Of a stretch of DNA of 64,000 nucleotides, positions 43,144 to 51,046 are shown one piece after another. Below the pieces are notes generated by a model. That model saw nothing but the letters and a program-made list of their open reading frames with translations. It was not told the DNA's origin and did not search any database. The DNA is from a virus: the IMG/VR virus record IMGVR_UViG_3300035665_003403, positions 62,001-126,000 of that record. The stretch is one strand, 5' to 3'. The translations under genes and the position numbers were made by a program. Position 1 is the stretch's first letter; each line of letters starts with the position of its first letter.

Positions 43144-43461
43144 CAATAATTTATAGCAGTTATTACCTAAGCTATCTATATCGTTTTTCCACTTGAATCC
43201 CAAGTCCATTTCTCCTTCGCTAGGTAACATAAAATTAGCGTTACCATATTCAGTTATGGTTCTATTTACGAAATCATCTAGCTTTGCTATATCTTCTTGT
43301 TCTAATCCACTATCATCTCCATTTATTAATGAAGATATAGCCCATTCTGGGATAGTAAACTCAAGGATGTCATCCATTTCTTCACCTCTTTCTTTAAGGT
43401 AAGTATTTTCAGCTATTATATTAGCTTTTTTCATTGTTTTAAATCTGTCTTTGCTTCTCAT
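43114..43461 (-). CDS. Uncharacterised phage protein
   Basis: From ATG 43461 (MRSKDRFKTMKKANIIAENT) this is 115 residues; a longer form from 43488 is possible, but the ATATTTATT box four bases before 43461 and the same arrangement at the prohead protease favour 43461. Acidic C-terminal half with EFTIPEWAISSLINGDDSGL. No family recognised. It is the last gene of the minus-strand run starting at 45953. Confidence 0.6.
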   Translation of the reverse strand: MRSKDRFKTMKKANIIAENTYLKERGEEMDDILEFTIPEWAISSLINGDDSGLEQEDIAKLDDFVNRTITEYGNANFMLPSEGEMDLGFKWKNDIDSLGNNCYKLLLRPTSQITY

Positions 43462-43464
43462 ATT

Positions 43465-43473
43465 AATAAATAT
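43465..43473 (-). promoter_or_regulatory. Late-type promoter box (ATATTTATT)
   Basis: Minus-strand ATATTTATT followed by AATATG, the same string as at the prohead protease start (52877..52885). Only three bases separate box and start codon, so a message from here would be leaderless or start inside the gene. Confidence 0.45.
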
Positions 43474-43474
43474 A

Positions 43475-44620
43475 TCAATCAATCTCATTAGTCTTGGAAA
43501 AATGAGTCAATGACTCCTTTCCATCATCAGTCTTAAGCCATTCTTTATAGTTTTTCTTATCTTCCTTAGATAATTTGCTAACTAATCTCTTTCTATCATC
43601 GTCATCACCAATTGGTGATAATTCACCCTTTGGACTATCATAATGTTGAAATAGACCTGTACGTAACATTTCTAAATATCTTTTTCCTCTAGCTGATTTT
43701 GATTTTAATTCTTCTTCTATCATTTTTTTATGCTTCATTTCATCAACAATATCTTGAGCCTGAGAATCCCACTTAACTATTATTTCAGTACCAAAAAACT
43801 CATCTTTCTGTTTATGGTCTGATACTCTTATTTTGGGTTCAATAATATAAAATGAATTTGTACTATTAGAATATCTTATTTTAAAACCTTTTTCACTTAA
43901 CCATTTAGCTATATATTTTATTTTTACACCAGTTAATATGTTTACAAAAGAACCTATAGAGTGTGAACCCTTATTTTTTGGATAATTTTGAAAGGCTCTT
44001 AAATTTAGCTTTTTACCACCAGATAACGTTGTAAATTCAAACTTTAAATTAGGGAAGAACTTTTTACCCTCATCAAATAATTTTTTCATAAATTCTTCAT
44101 CAGGAATACCATCAGTCTCTTCATTTAAACTTGTATTTTTAACCTGGTTAAATACACATCTATGGAAATCATCATAACTTAAATCACCACCCAATACTAT
44201 AATTGGATTTTGTTTTATTGTTAGTTCCACATTAAGTGGCTTATTAAGCGTTTTCGCTGCGTAATAGCGATGATGTCCATCTTCAATGTAAAAAGCCCCA
44301 TTCTCATATGTAACCTCTATAGGTTCGCTTAAATCAACCTTTTTTGACCATGTTTTCTTAGCGGTACCTAAACCCAATCCTGTTTTCTTTGCAAAATGTT
44401 CGATTTCGTGAAGAACATTAAGATAATCATCCTTCCATTTAACCTTTAATTTATCTGGTGTAATGGTCTTTATGTCATCAAATGAAAAACCATAAGCTGC
44501 TCTATCCAAAGCTTCAATAGATATACCACCAGAACGTAATAATTCTTCAGATGTATTAAATTTATATACCTCATCAATTATTTCTTGTGTTATTTTTATT
44601 GGGTTACATTTATTAATCAT
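43475..44620 (-). CDS. ParB/sulfiredoxin-like protein
   Basis: This is a 381-residue protein. Near residue 110 GAFYIEDGHHRYYAAKTLNK PLNVEL is the ParB/Srx-like core (DGHHR), seen in nucleases, ATP-binding ParB proteins and phage proteins of unknown role. The middle (SIGSFVNILTGVKIKYIAKW) and basic C-terminal part are unassigned. It overlaps the ADP-ribosyltransferase-like gene by four bases, so the two may act together. Confidence 0.7.
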   Translation of the reverse strand: MINKCNPIKITQEIIDEVYKFNTSEELLRSGGISIEALDRAAYGFSFDDIKTITPDKLKVKWKDDYLNVLHEIEHFAKKTGLGLGTAKKTWSKKVDLSEPIEVTYENGAFYIEDGHHRYYAAKTLNKPLNVELTIKQNPIIVLGGDLSYDDFHRCVFNQVKNTSLNEETDGIPDEEFMKKLFDEGKKFFPNLKFEFTTLSGGKKLNLRAFQNYPKNKGSHSIGSFVNILTGVKIKYIAKWLSEKGFKIRYSNSTNSFYIIEPKIRVSDHKQKDEFFGTEIIVKWDSQAQDIVDEMKHKKMIEEELKSKSARGKRYLEMLRTGLFQHYDSPKGELSPIGDDDDRKRLVSKLSKEDKKNYKEWLKTDDGKESLTHFSKTNEID

Positions 44621-45168
44621 AACTTATAAACTTTTATCACCTTACAACCAACACCTTTATTTTTAACAACTATTTCATGCTCATTTGGAAAAGCTAAGTT
44701 TTGAACAATAGTTCTTACCGCATTAATCTCACTCAATGGACATGAAACTTCCATCACATATGGTTTAACCCCATCTTCCCAATTTTCATAACCTATTGAC
44801 ATCAATAAATCACCATTCAATAACCATTTGTAAGGTGTGAAAGATTCACCCTTATTATTTAAATCAATTAATTTCTTATTCTTAACTCCAACAATCCTGT
44901 AAAGAGTTATTGGGTCACCCATATCATTATATTCAACAATTTTATCATTAAGATATTCTTCAGCATCTTCTGAGGTATTAAACCCCTCATGACCCAAATA
45001 ATCAATAATTTCTGGAGTATCATCAACAGATATATCTTTAAATGAATTCAAACCATCAATGAATTTATTTTTACGAACATTATATGGTAACTTACTCATG
45101 TAAGTAGAATAGTTATCCAATGCCTCATTTAATAACTTTTTTATTGTATTTTTATAATCAGTAATCAT
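44617..45168 (-). CDS. Putative ADP-ribosyltransferase (R-S-ExE class)
   Basis: This is a 183-residue protein. LYRIVG (Arg91), GESFTPY (Ser109) and FPNEHEIVV (Glu163-His-Glu165) are in the order and spacing of arginine-type mono-ADP-ribosyltransferases such as T4 ModA, ModB and Alt. It would transfer ADP-ribose from NAD+ to host or phage proteins. The N-terminal 80 residues are helical. The match is by motif only. It is translated just before the ParB-like gene. Confidence 0.65.
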   Translation of the reverse strand: MITDYKNTIKKLLNEALDNYSTYMSKLPYNVRKNKFIDGLNSFKDISVDDTPEIIDYLGHEGFNTSEDAEEYLNDKIVEYNDMGDPITLYRIVGVKNKKLIDLNNKGESFTPYKWLLNGDLLMSIGYENWEDGVKPYVMEVSCPLSEINAVRTIVQNLAFPNEHEIVVKNKGVGCKVIKVYKL

Positions 45169-45221
45169 TTACCATAAGTTTACCTAACAACCCTTCTATA
45201 TGCATTCTAGTTTTTAAATCT

Positions 45222-45953
45222 CTAACCTTGTTTTTTTCTTTTGATAGAGGCTTTTAAATTATTAGCATATTTCATTGGGTTTGATTTCATATATAACAAA
45301 GCTGCACCTAAATTATCAAAATGATTATCAATTCCCAATATCAATGCATTCAAATCAATCCCATCTGGAAATACGTCATTAACCCACGAAGAATCCGATG
45401 TCATCAAGTTAACAATATCTTGTAATATCATCATCTGATTTTCATCCAACCTTAATGAATTTAAAAATGCATTTTTACCCATAGGATTACCATTATGGTT
45501 TCCATTAAACTGACTTACCAAATCATAGTTAGTTTCACTTATTGATTCCGATTCACCAATAACCCTATCATACATACTATGAACAATACCATCCATTTCA
45601 TCCTTTAATTCTTCTGGAGTAATTTCTGGTTTTAACCAATAATAAACTTGTCCTTCATCATCATCTGAAAATAGTAATCCGTAACCTTCTAAATTATGTA
45701 GTATTTTTTTCTCGTATGGTGAATTAGAACTATAATACCCATCATCCATATTTTTAGTTAATCCATTAAATACATTCTCACCAGATTGAATCAAAAATTT
45801 ATATTCATCCCTGGTAATATGTGTTCCACTATTATGGTCACTATAATAACCACCATCAGATGCCACTCTTTCATTCTCATTTAATTTCTTGGTCACTTTC
45901 CAGAAATTTTCAATAATTAATTTATCCCTTTCTTTTATACTTATCTTTTTCAT
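45222..45953 (-). CDS. Uncharacterised acidic phage protein
   Basis: This is a 243-residue protein (MKKISIKERDKLIIENFWKV), acidic with many Asp, Asn and Ser residues (YYSDHNSGTHITRDEYKFLI). A basic tail (KASIKRKKQG) ends it. It has a late-type box 14 bases upstream. Function unknown; it leads the ADP-ribosyltransferase/ParB-like group. Confidence 0.6.
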   Translation of the reverse strand: MKKISIKERDKLIIENFWKVTKKLNENERVASDGGYYSDHNSGTHITRDEYKFLIQSGENVFNGLTKNMDDGYYSSNSPYEKKILHNLEGYGLLFSDDDEGQVYYWLKPEITPEELKDEMDGIVHSMYDRVIGESESISETNYDLVSQFNGNHNGNPMGKNAFLNSLRLDENQMMILQDIVNLMTSDSSWVNDVFPDGIDLNALILGIDNHFDNLGAALLYMKSNPMKYANNLKASIKRKKQG

Positions 45954-45967
45954 AAAATTGATTTATA

Positions 45968-45976
45968 TATAAATAT
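45968..45976 (-). promoter_or_regulatory. Late-type promoter box (ATATTTATA)
   Basis: Minus-strand ATATTTATA, 14 bases before the ATG at 45953. Confidence 0.5.
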
Positions 45977-45980
45977 CCCA

Positions 45981-47675
45981 TTAATCAACAATAAACTCAT
46001 ATTTAAATAATCCACAATCCCATATCCTATCATAACCTAATTCGGTCATCAATTGCTTCTCAGACTTACTAAAATCCAAATGAGGAAACTTCTTTTTTAA
46101 AGAATTCTTCCCAAATCCAAATTTATGTAGTCTCTTGGTTCTAGATATACTAGAATTGAAATACCTATAATCTGGACCTAATATTTTAACACATTTAAAC
46201 CCAATCGATAAATACATGTTTTTATTTCCATCAATCCAACGCACATCACCAAATGATATAATTTTTTCTGGTTGATATAGTTTTATGAAATGCTTCATTA
46301 ATTTATTAGCTATACCAGTAATCTTATATTCATTCGTTGTAGCGAATCTACTCAAATCATAAACACCATCTACCTTACCAGAATTCATTCCTCTAACACC
46401 ATTAAATGTCATAATAGCAACTAATTTATTATCAAAGAAAGCACCTAAACATATATTGGTCGCATCATTACCCTGGATATGGTATTTCTTTAAAAATTCC
46501 TTCTTAGATTCTAAATCAACTTCCCTAATATCACATTTCCTAGCACCTATATTTTTATTCTTATTCACCCCAAGTATATAGTCTATTTTATTAAGCACCA
46601 ACTCTCTATTATTAACCCATTCATCTTCAAATATATGAATTAATCGATACCCAATACTATTCATTAGCTTTGTTTTTGTTAGATGAAATTGCCTATCCTT
46701 ACCAAATTTTTCACTATGATAATACAATCCATTATATTCTATACCTAATTTTAGGTCATCTATTAATATATCAATCTCAACCCCTGATAATAATTTTTTA
46801 TCATTCATCTTAACAGTAAATCCCAATTCGGCAATATGATTATAAATTTCTATTTGAGCTTTACTGGAAAATACGTTTTCATGTAATCTTAACCCATTAT
46901 CATATCTAACCCTTAACTCATCTTTGTATCTATTTGAAAGAATCTTATCATTAGGATACTTTATCCTATATTCAAATAATGTAATACCATGTTTATTCAA
47001 ATGCTTAGCACCCAAATATCTAAGTTTTTTACCACAAATATTACAAATAACGTGATTATCCTCTAACAACAAATCCTTATTCTTTATATAATTCTTATGA
47101 AATACAATATCCTCTGGGAACCTAACCAAATAATCATTTAAACCAATCTCATGTTTAATTAAATGATTCTCAAAACACCCAGTCCTATTATCAACATCAC
47201 TCGTAACCCAATTACATAATTTACATTTCCTAGTCAAGGTCTCTTCAACTTCAATTATATCAAAATATTCCTCAAACCATTTTTTACCATACTCTAACTC
47301 ATACTTCTTTCGTTGATATGTGTTGTTTGGTATGGGTACATCACCATATGTCTTTATAATATGATTAGTTAAAACCCCAGATAAATTATTTGGGTCGTCA
47401 AACTCTAATTTTGTTTGCTTACAAACTGCAATGAATTTTTTACCATCACTACCAATATATTTGTTGGTCTTACTTTTTTCTATAATAACACTATTACCAT
47501 CCTTGACTTGACCACCACGCTTTTTAATTGATATAAGGTTATCATTTAATATTTTGGTTATCTTCTTATGCCCCACACTAAATCTCTTTCCTAACTCATG
47601 TGTGCTGATATTTTCTGATTGATATAATTTAATGATGGTATTTTCATCGTCCTTGGTTAATATTGTTTTACTCAT
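45981..47675 (-). CDS. Vsr-like homing endonuclease with zinc fingers and a GNAT-like C-terminus
   Basis: This is a 564-residue multidomain protein. A helix-turn-helix (HELGKRFSVGHKKITKILND) leads; then two MucR-like zinc-finger segments, CKLCNW...H...H near 151-175 and CNICGKKLRYLGAKHLNKHG near 211-230; then a Vsr/EDxHD-type nuclease (EIDILIDDLKLGIEYNGLYY HSE near 300-322, ending LIHIFEDEW); and finally a GNAT-like domain (LGAFFDNKLVAIMTFNGVRG, LSRFATTNEYKITGIANKLM). Similar nucleases, such as I-Bth0305I, are homing enzymes. It lies beside the capsid gene, a typical site. Confidence 0.85.
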   Translation of the reverse strand: MSKTILTKDDENTIIKLYQSENISTHELGKRFSVGHKKITKILNDNLISIKKRGGQVKDGNSVIIEKSKTNKYIGSDGKKFIAVCKQTKLEFDDPNNLSGVLTNHIIKTYGDVPIPNNTYQRKKYELEYGKKWFEEYFDIIEVEETLTRKCKLCNWVTSDVDNRTGCFENHLIKHEIGLNDYLVRFPEDIVFHKNYIKNKDLLLEDNHVICNICGKKLRYLGAKHLNKHGITLFEYRIKYPNDKILSNRYKDELRVRYDNGLRLHENVFSSKAQIEIYNHIAELGFTVKMNDKKLLSGVEIDILIDDLKLGIEYNGLYYHSEKFGKDRQFHLTKTKLMNSIGYRLIHIFEDEWVNNRELVLNKIDYILGVNKNKNIGARKCDIREVDLESKKEFLKKYHIQGNDATNICLGAFFDNKLVAIMTFNGVRGMNSGKVDGVYDLSRFATTNEYKITGIANKLMKHFIKLYQPEKIISFGDVRWIDGNKNMYLSIGFKCVKILGPDYRYFNSSISRTKRLHKFGFGKNSLKKKFPHLDFSKSEKQLMTELGYDRIWDCGLFKYEFIVD

Positions 47676-47707
47676 AATTTTTATTCAAACTTACTAAATT
47701 ATTTTCA

Positions 47708-47716
47708 TATAAATAC
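47708..47716 (-). promoter_or_regulatory. Late-type promoter box (GTATTTATA)
   Basis: Minus-strand GTATTTATA about 32 bases before ATG 47675. A TAAGTTTG -7 box is also present 14 bases before that ATG, so the endonuclease may have two promoters. Confidence 0.4.
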
Positions 47717-47757
47717 ACTTATAACCAATTTATTTTTATTCCATTTAAATTTACACC

Positions 47758-47794
47758 AAAAAAAAAGTCCAGCATTTCTGCCAGACTTTTTTTT
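47758..47794 (-). terminator. Rho-independent terminator after the capsid gene
   Basis: AAAAAAGTC (47761..47769) and GACTTTTTT (47784..47792) pair, with a CAG/CTG inner helix. It lies 18 bases beyond the capsid stop codon on the minus strand and isolates the endonuclease gene from capsid transcription. Confidence 0.85.
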
Positions 47795-47811
47795 CAAATA
47801 TTTCTTAGTGA

Positions 47812-49674
47812 TTATCTAAGTTCGTTGATGTTGAATGTTGGTACACCATCTACTCTAACATGTCCATAGAACCTGTTATTTACAAGCTTCTTCGCGTAAC
47901 GTGTCATGATTCCTTTTACAGGTGCGAAGTTAAATGGATTATACATTGTTGGAGTCAATTGCATTGGTACGTAAGGAGCATAGATATATCCTGTATCCAA
48001 TAATGATTTTCCTTTATGACCAATGATAATTGAGTAAGCTGGAGCATAAGGGTCACGATACACTTGGTAACGTCCACTTAAAGAACCAATTCTTTCAATA
48101 CCCATGTTATAAGTATCTTGTTCTGGAGATGCATCAGATACGTGGAAATATTCCAAGTTATCGAATATCGCAGAGATTTCAGAAGAAACTACGATGAAGT
48201 TAGCACCACCTCTAAGAGTTGCTTTATGGATTTGAGCAGAAACTTGGTTTACACGAGTAATAAGTTCTTGGTTCCAGTCCTTTTGAGTATATGGGTTAGC
48301 AGCACTTGAAGATTTTCTCCAACCGTTATAATCCCATCTCAACTGCCATGCAGCACCTTTACGTAAATCTCTAAGGATTTCACGGTCAATTTCAGCAGCT
48401 ACTTGTTCTGATAACATTGCAGTTAATTCAGCTTCAGCATCGATGTTGTGGAATGCACTAACGTCTTGAGCCAATTCTGGTGACCATGTTGCACGTAATT
48501 TTCTTTCTTCAACAGAAACAGTTACTTCATCCAATGAGAATGATACTTCACCCATTTCAGTTTCAAGTTCTAATGATGCGTATTGTGCCCAAGCAACAGT
48601 AAACGATGCTCCAGATACACCAGCAGAAGCTGTAGCTAAATTAGCAGGTGCAGAACTATTGTTTACAAAGAATGCAGTAGTTCGTCCAGTTGCACCAACA
48701 TAACCATCAAATGTAGCAGTACCATTAGCAGGTACTGGACCACTTAAGTCAAGACCTAAGTACAAAGTACCAGTTGCGTCAGTTAAGTTAGAATAGTTAA
48801 CAATACCTTTACCATATTGTTGAGTTACAACTCTAAAAGGAATTTCCTTATTAGCATCAATAATTGTGTTATTATTCGGGTCACGAATAACACCATTAGA
48901 GATTACGTGCAATGAAGCCAAGAAAGATTCAGTATCCATTTGGTTACCATCAGCACCAGTCAAAACTGATTTGTTAGTTGCACCTGGAGTAAATCCCGTT
49001 ACACCAATAACAACTTGTCTAACTGTACCATCAGTTGCAAGTGGTTGTGTACCACCGTTAGCAATAGCCGTATAAGTACCATTTGAATCTAAAGTCCAGC
49101 TGTTATATCCACCAGTAACGATTGTAAGAGTACCTTTTGAGTTATCAAACAAACCATCATTGTAGAATGCATCATACAAGTTTTTAGCTTGCATTTGAGT
49201 TATAGCACAATTAGCAGTGTTAACACAACTTGGAATACCTGTTGAGGCAAAACTAGTGTGAGCTGAATATGTTGTACCATAAACATCAGAAGATGATGTG
49301 GTTGTATAATCATTACCAGCAACACCAGCACCGTCTACACGAGAAGATGTTTGTGGTATGAAATAAAACAATTTACCAATTGGTAAGTTCATAGCTTGAA
49401 CTGAAACTAAGTCATTAGCCAAAAGCTTAGAGAATACTCTACGTACAATTGGGAAAACAACAGTTTCGAATGAACCTGAATTAGTTGCTGTAGTTGTTTC
49501 TTTCAACAACGATGTTGCTTGGTTTTCAAAAAGAATCGCAACGTTTTCTCTGATGTGTCCTTTAAGACCATCTAGGAACCCTATTGATTCCCATTTTTCT
49601 TGTGTTTCTTTACGGACAGCTTTCATATGGTCTAAACCAATATTTCCAACTAATCCTGAATTTAATATCGACAT
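47812..49674 (-). CDS. Major capsid protein (gp23-like)
   Basis: This is a 620-residue protein. The N-terminus (HMKAVRKETQEKWESIGFLD GL, NVAILFENQATSLLKETT) and VVFPIVRRVFSKLLANDLVS VQAM are hallmarks of the T4 gp23 HK97-fold capsid protein; MGEVSFSLDEVTVSVEERKL and WSPELAQDVSAFHNIDAEAE LTAML follow in order, and it ends KLVNNRFYGHVRVDGVPTF. It is longer than T4 gp23 (521), with an insertion around residues 140-330 rich in Thr, Gly and Asn that could be a surface domain. The N-terminal region is probably cleaved by the gp21 protease. Confidence 0.96.
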   Translation of the reverse strand: MSILNSGLVGNIGLDHMKAVRKETQEKWESIGFLDGLKGHIRENVAILFENQATSLLKETTTATNSGSFETVVFPIVRRVFSKLLANDLVSVQAMNLPIGKLFYFIPQTSSRVDGAGVAGNDYTTTSSSDVYGTTYSAHTSFASTGIPSCVNTANCAITQMQAKNLYDAFYNDGLFDNSKGTLTIVTGGYNSWTLDSNGTYTAIANGGTQPLATDGTVRQVVIGVTGFTPGATNKSVLTGADGNQMDTESFLASLHVISNGVIRDPNNNTIIDANKEIPFRVVTQQYGKGIVNYSNLTDATGTLYLGLDLSGPVPANGTATFDGYVGATGRTTAFFVNNSSAPANLATASAGVSGASFTVAWAQYASLELETEMGEVSFSLDEVTVSVEERKLRATWSPELAQDVSAFHNIDAEAELTAMLSEQVAAEIDREILRDLRKGAAWQLRWDYNGWRKSSSAANPYTQKDWNQELITRVNQVSAQIHKATLRGGANFIVVSSEISAIFDNLEYFHVSDASPEQDTYNMGIERIGSLSGRYQVYRDPYAPAYSIIIGHKGKSLLDTGYIYAPYVPMQLTPTMYNPFNFAPVKGIMTRYAKKLVNNRFYGHVRVDGVPTFNINELR

Positions 49675-49720
49675 TTTTTATTTATTTTTGTCTTTTGTTA
49701 TTTTTTTTTTTATCTGAGAA

Positions 49721-50932
49721 TTAACCTTTAATTCCCATTAACTGTCTTACCTTTAAAATTTGTGGGTCAACGTAAGCGGTTTTTTCAGTCAACAAAGTTG
49801 AACTACCACTAGACATACCTTTTGTAATCTTATTATCGATTGATTCAGTTATTTTCTTAGAATTCAATTCACCAAGAATTGTCTTATACAATTTCTTAGA
49901 TTCAATCAAATTACTAACTCCTTCGTCAAATCTTTTGATGATATCAGCTTTTTCCTGTTTAGTTGTTGTGTTTTCCATAAACAACTTAGTTACATATGTT
50001 AAGTTAGTGTTGAAAACAACAGTTTCGATAAGCTTATCTTTGAATTGCTTCAAAGCTTTCTTTACGTCATCATTTTCGCTCTTTAACTTAGCAACTTCAC
50101 TTAATAATTGTTTGTTCTTAGCAACAGCTTCAGTTAATAGTTTTTGGTTTTTTGCAACGCTTTCAGTTCTAACTCCAGCACCTTTTATATCAGTTAAATC
50201 ACTATAAGCTTTTCCTGATTGTGCAGTTCCTTTTGTGATAAGTTCATTGATTGGCTCTTCGATTTCTTCCTCTTCTTCACCAGATTCAGCATCTGATGGG
50301 GTTGGAACATCTTCTAAATCATCAACAGAATCTTCACCACCAAATTCAGAACCAGCGTCATCATCCATTTCTATCTCATACTCAACATCATCATCTCCAC
50401 CTAAATCAGCACCTAATTCCCCGCCCAAGTCAATTTCACTTGAACCACCTAAATCAGCTGCTGGGGTTTCGTTTTGTTTTATAACATATTCACCAGGTTC
50501 AGATACTGTCAAATGAATGTCAGTTCCAACTACTTTGATTTCATCCTCACCACTAAGTTTTTTGTAAACTGCGATAATATCATCATCTGATGCAGCTGTC
50601 ATATCAAGTTCTTCACCACCCAACGCATCAGCGTCCATTCCTAATTCTTGACCTGGAGTATCCACATCAACTATATCGGTGCTTGTTATGTCTGTTACAT
50701 CTGTAGTTGTATCTACACTATCCATAGGTGTTGTTTCCATTTCTGTATCATCACCCATTTCTGTTTCGATATCTTCTTCCTCGAAATCACTTTCTAAAAG
50801 TGATTCCTTAACAACAGCATTAATTTCTTCTCGTGCTACGTCTCGAAGTATTTCTTTAGCATTGTTGTTTAACGCTTCTTTAATTTTTTGGATATCTAAC
50901 ATAGAATCCTCAAATACCGTTTTTTTACTCAT
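49721..50932 (-). CDS. Prohead scaffolding core protein (gp22-like)
   Basis: This is a 403-residue, very acidic, mostly helical protein between the protease and capsid genes, where T4 has gene 22. It has an N-terminal helix (IQKIKEALNNNAKEILRDVA), a long Asp/Glu/Gly linker (about residues 55-230) and a C-terminal coiled coil (EAVAKNKQLLSEVAKLKSEN). It should fill the prohead core and be degraded by gp21 during maturation. It is longer than T4 gp22 (269) because of the acidic linker. Confidence 0.82.
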   Translation of the reverse strand: MSKKTVFEDSMLDIQKIKEALNNNAKEILRDVAREEINAVVKESLLESDFEEEDIETEMGDDTEMETTPMDSVDTTTDVTDITSTDIVDVDTPGQELGMDADALGGEELDMTAASDDDIIAVYKKLSGEDEIKVVGTDIHLTVSEPGEYVIKQNETPAADLGGSSEIDLGGELGADLGGDDDVEYEIEMDDDAGSEFGGEDSVDDLEDVPTPSDAESGEEEEEIEEPINELITKGTAQSGKAYSDLTDIKGAGVRTESVAKNQKLLTEAVAKNKQLLSEVAKLKSENDDVKKALKQFKDKLIETVVFNTNLTYVTKLFMENTTTKQEKADIIKRFDEGVSNLIESKKLYKTILGELNSKKITESIDNKITKGMSSGSSTLLTEKTAYVDPQILKVRQLMGIKG

Positions 50933-50994
50933 AATTTTATTTTTTTTATTTAAAAAAAATTTAACTTATTTAGATGATAAACACCTCATTTCAC

Positions 50995-51003
50995 AATAAA
51001 TAC
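50995..51003 (-). promoter_or_regulatory. Late-type promoter box (GTATTTATT)
   Basis: Minus-strand GTATTTATT about 62 bases before the gp22-like ATG at 50932, in the gap after the protease gene. Confidence 0.4.
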
Positions 51004-51046
51004 ATATGTGTTATTCAAAAAAACAAATTAATACTAAAAAATATTT

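Noticed and set aside
45169-45221. 15-codon frame (MHIEGLLGKLMVNDY) between two minus-strand genes
   Set aside because: Too short, no promoter box, and it runs into the next gene start; no evidence of translation.
50235-50516. Ser/Pro-rich open frames antisense to the scaffold gene
   Set aside because: Their composition is the mirror of the acidic Asp/Glu-Gly linker of the gp22-like protein, not a real gene.
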